Made by a program: the position numbers and the translations under genes
Shown: positions 62,495 to 64,000 of the stretch, piece by piece
Numbering within the stretch: position 1 is the first letter of the stretch
Layout: every line of letters starts with the position of its first letter
The notes under the pieces: generated by a model
The model's input: the letters and a program-made list of their open reading frames with translations, nothing else
What the model was told of the DNA's origin: nothing
Databases searched by the model: none
Source of the DNA: Microbacterium aurugineum
Lineage (GTDB): Bacteria > Actinomycetota > Actinomycetes > Actinomycetales > Microbacteriaceae
Assembly: GCF_023101205.1 (NCBI RefSeq)
Contig: NZ_CP078078.1
Location: forward strand, 1,178,001-1,242,000
DNA length: 64,000 nucleotides
Direction of reading: 5' to 3'

Positions 62495-64000
62495 ATGCGA
62501 GAACAACAGATCCGGCAGCTCGACGCGTGGTGGCGCGCCGCCAACTATCTCAGCGTGGGACAGATCTATCTTCGTGACAATCCGCTGCTCCGCCGCGAGC
62601 TTGCGGTCGACGATGTCAAGCCGCGCCTGCTCGGCCATTTCGGGACCGTTCCCGGGCTCAATCTGATCTATGCCCACGCGAATCGGCTGATCCGCGAACG
62701 CGATCTCTCCGCCCTGTACATCGCAGGACCGGGCCACGGAGGCCCGGGGATGGTCGCCAACGCCTGGCTCGACGGGACCTACACCGAGCGCTATCCCGCC
62801 GTGACCCGTGACCTGACCGGGATGACCCGACTCTTCCGCCAGTTCTCCGCGCCCGGAGGCATCCCGAGCCACGCGGCACCCGAGACGCCCGGGTCGATCC
62901 ATGAGGGCGGCGAGCTCGGCTACTCGCTCAGCCACGCGTACGGCGCCGCCTTCGACAACCCCGACCTGACGGTCTTCTGCGTCGTCGGCGACGGTGAAGC
63001 CGAGACGGGTCCGCTCGCCACCGGGTGGCACGGGAACAAATTCCTCAACCCGGTTTCGGACGGTGCAGTGCTACCGATCCTGCACCTGAACGGCTGGAAG
63101 ATCGCCAATCCCGCGCTGCTGGCGCGCATCCCCGAAGAGGAACTCGTCAATCTGATGCGCGGATACGGCCATGACCCGATCATCGTGTCCTTCGAGGCGA
63201 CGGATGCGGCGGAGGATGTGCACCGTCGGTTCGGTGACGCACTCGAGACCGCGTTGGATCGCATCGCCGCGATTCAACGGACAGCTCGCGACGGGGCTGC
63301 GGCCGACCGCCCCGTCTGGCCGATGCTCGTCCTGCGGTCCCCCAAGGGGTGGACCGGTCCGGTGGAGGTCGACGGGCTGCCCGTCGAGGGCACGTGGCGT
63401 GCGCACCAGGTTCCGCTACCCTCCGCGCGGGACAGCGAGGAGCACCTGCGGCAACTCGAGGATTGGCTGCGGTCGTATCGGCCCGACGAGCTGTTCGACG
63501 ACTCGGGTGCACCGCTGCCCGACACCGTCGCTCTCGCCCCGGGCGGTGATCACCGCATGTCAGCGACGCCTCATGCGAACGGTGGTCTGCTGCGGCAGGA
63601 CCTCGACCTCCCGGACTTCCACGGGTTCGCGGTCGAGGTCGAGTCGCCCGGCGCAGCGGACGCGCAGGCCACCGCGGTTCTCGGCCGCTACCTGGCCGAG
63701 GTGATCCGGCGCAACCCGCGCACGTTCCGGCTGTTCGGTCCGGACGAGACCGCGTCCAATCGGCTGGCACCCGCGGTCTACGAAGCGACCGACAAGCAGT
63801 GGAACGCGCAGATCCTCGACCTCGACGAGCACCTTGCGCGTGCGGGCCGGGTGATGGAGGTGCTCAGCGAGCATCAGTGCCAGGGCTGGCTGGAGGGCTA
63901 CCTGCTCACGGGAAGGCATGGCCTGTTCAACAGCTATGAGGCGTTCATCCACATCGTCGACTCGATGTTCAATCAACACGCGAAGTGGCTCGAGGCGTCG
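62495..64000 (+). CDS. Phosphoketolase, 5' part (runs off window)
   Basis: The first 502 residues of a xylulose-5-phosphate/fructose-6-phosphate phosphoketolase, a thiamine-diphosphate enzyme giving acetyl phosphate. Motifs: [46 protein letters not shown] and the ThDP-binding [20 protein letters not shown]. Start at ATG 62495, 17 bases after GGAAGGGAAG. No stop occurs before the window end. It is 284 bases after the HxlR gene and not obviously linked to it. Confidence 0.93.
   Translation, partial: MREQQIRQLDAWWRAANYLSVGQIYLRDNPLLRRELAVDDVKPRLLGHFGTVPGLNLIYAHANRLIRERDLSALYIAGPGHGGPGMVANAWLDGTYTERYPAVTRDLTGMTRLFRQFSAPGGIPSHAAPETPGSIHEGGELGYSLSHAYGAAFDNPDLTVFCVVGDGEAETGPLATGWHGNKFLNPVSDGAVLPILHLNGWKIANPALLARIPEEELVNLMRGYGHDPIIVSFEATDAAEDVHRRFGDALETALDRIAAIQRTARDGAAADRPVWPMLVLRSPKGWTGPVEVDGLPVEGTWRAHQVPLPSARDSEEHLRQLEDWLRSYRPDELFDDSGAPLPDTVALAPGGDHRMSATPHANGGLLRQDLDLPDFHGFAVEVESPGAADAQATAVLGRYLAEVIRRNPRTFRLFGPDETASNRLAPAVYEATDKQWNAQILDLDEHLARAGRVMEVLSEHQCQGWLEGYLLTGRHGLFNSYEAFIHIVDSMFNQHAKWLEAS

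Noticed and set aside
62238..62666. Plus-strand frame of 142 codons before the phosphoketolase
   Set aside because: It overlaps the phosphoketolase start in another frame and has no support.

Overview
The window is chromosomal DNA of a high-GC actinobacterium. The 16S rRNA sequence, the gene order and the protein types (TlyA, ParA-ScpA-ScpB cluster, DUF222/HNH protein, actinobacterial rRNA leader) point to Microbacterium (Microbacteriaceae), probably close to the M. oxydans group. The genus call rests on recognising the 16S by eye; no search was run.

Layout. Bases 1-4719 hold the end of an arginine operon, argJ-argB-argD-argF-argH, with every junction overlapping by a few bases. Bases 4750-11770 hold single genes and pairs: a DUF1349 protein, SatD plus a membrane partner, a MerR regulator divergent from an aldo/keto reductase with a textbook operator, tyrS, a DUF4184 membrane protein and a family III CoA-transferase. 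Bases 11986-17675 are a complete rRNA operon (two promoters, boxA-like leader, 16S, 23S, 5S, terminator). Bases 17705-33769 are core genes on the + strand in tight operons: an Arg/Gly-repeat protein, HAD phosphatase, tlyA-nadK-recN, pyrG-NUDIX-xerD, parA-scpA-scpB-rluB-tyrA-cmk-der. Bases 33831-38421 are small housekeeping or accessory genes, including a NUDIX/nuclease-fold fusion and a DUF222-HNH protein behind a LexA-type SOS box.

A tRNA-Pro(GGG) gene at 38529 marks a sharp change. Bases 38.8-60.5 kb are an accessory island with less GC-biased codon use, many unknown genes and frequent strand switches. It begins with a three-gene recombination module: a DDE-transposase-like protein and two tyrosine-recombinase-fold proteins with degenerate active sites. 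It then carries a helicase-associated-domain protein, a ParS/MbcA-like protein coupled to a metallophosphoesterase, and a four-gene overlapping operon (46284-51517). That operon encodes an unknown protein, an XRE-ImmA/IrrE protein, an OLD-family ATPase-TOPRIM nuclease and a UvrD-like helicase, so it looks like a Gabija-type antiphage system with extra components. After it come a PLD-like protein, an AlbA_2/Schlafen protein coupled to an HNH-like protein, a nuclease-like gene broken by one stop codon, a zinc-ribbon protein, a trypsin-like protease, and a coupled DUF5677-like/HExxH metalloprotease pair. The island reads as a defence and mobility cluster.

The window closes with a dihydrofolate-reductase-like protein divergent from an HxlR regulator (direct repeats between them) and the 5' part of a phosphoketolase gene that runs off the right edge.
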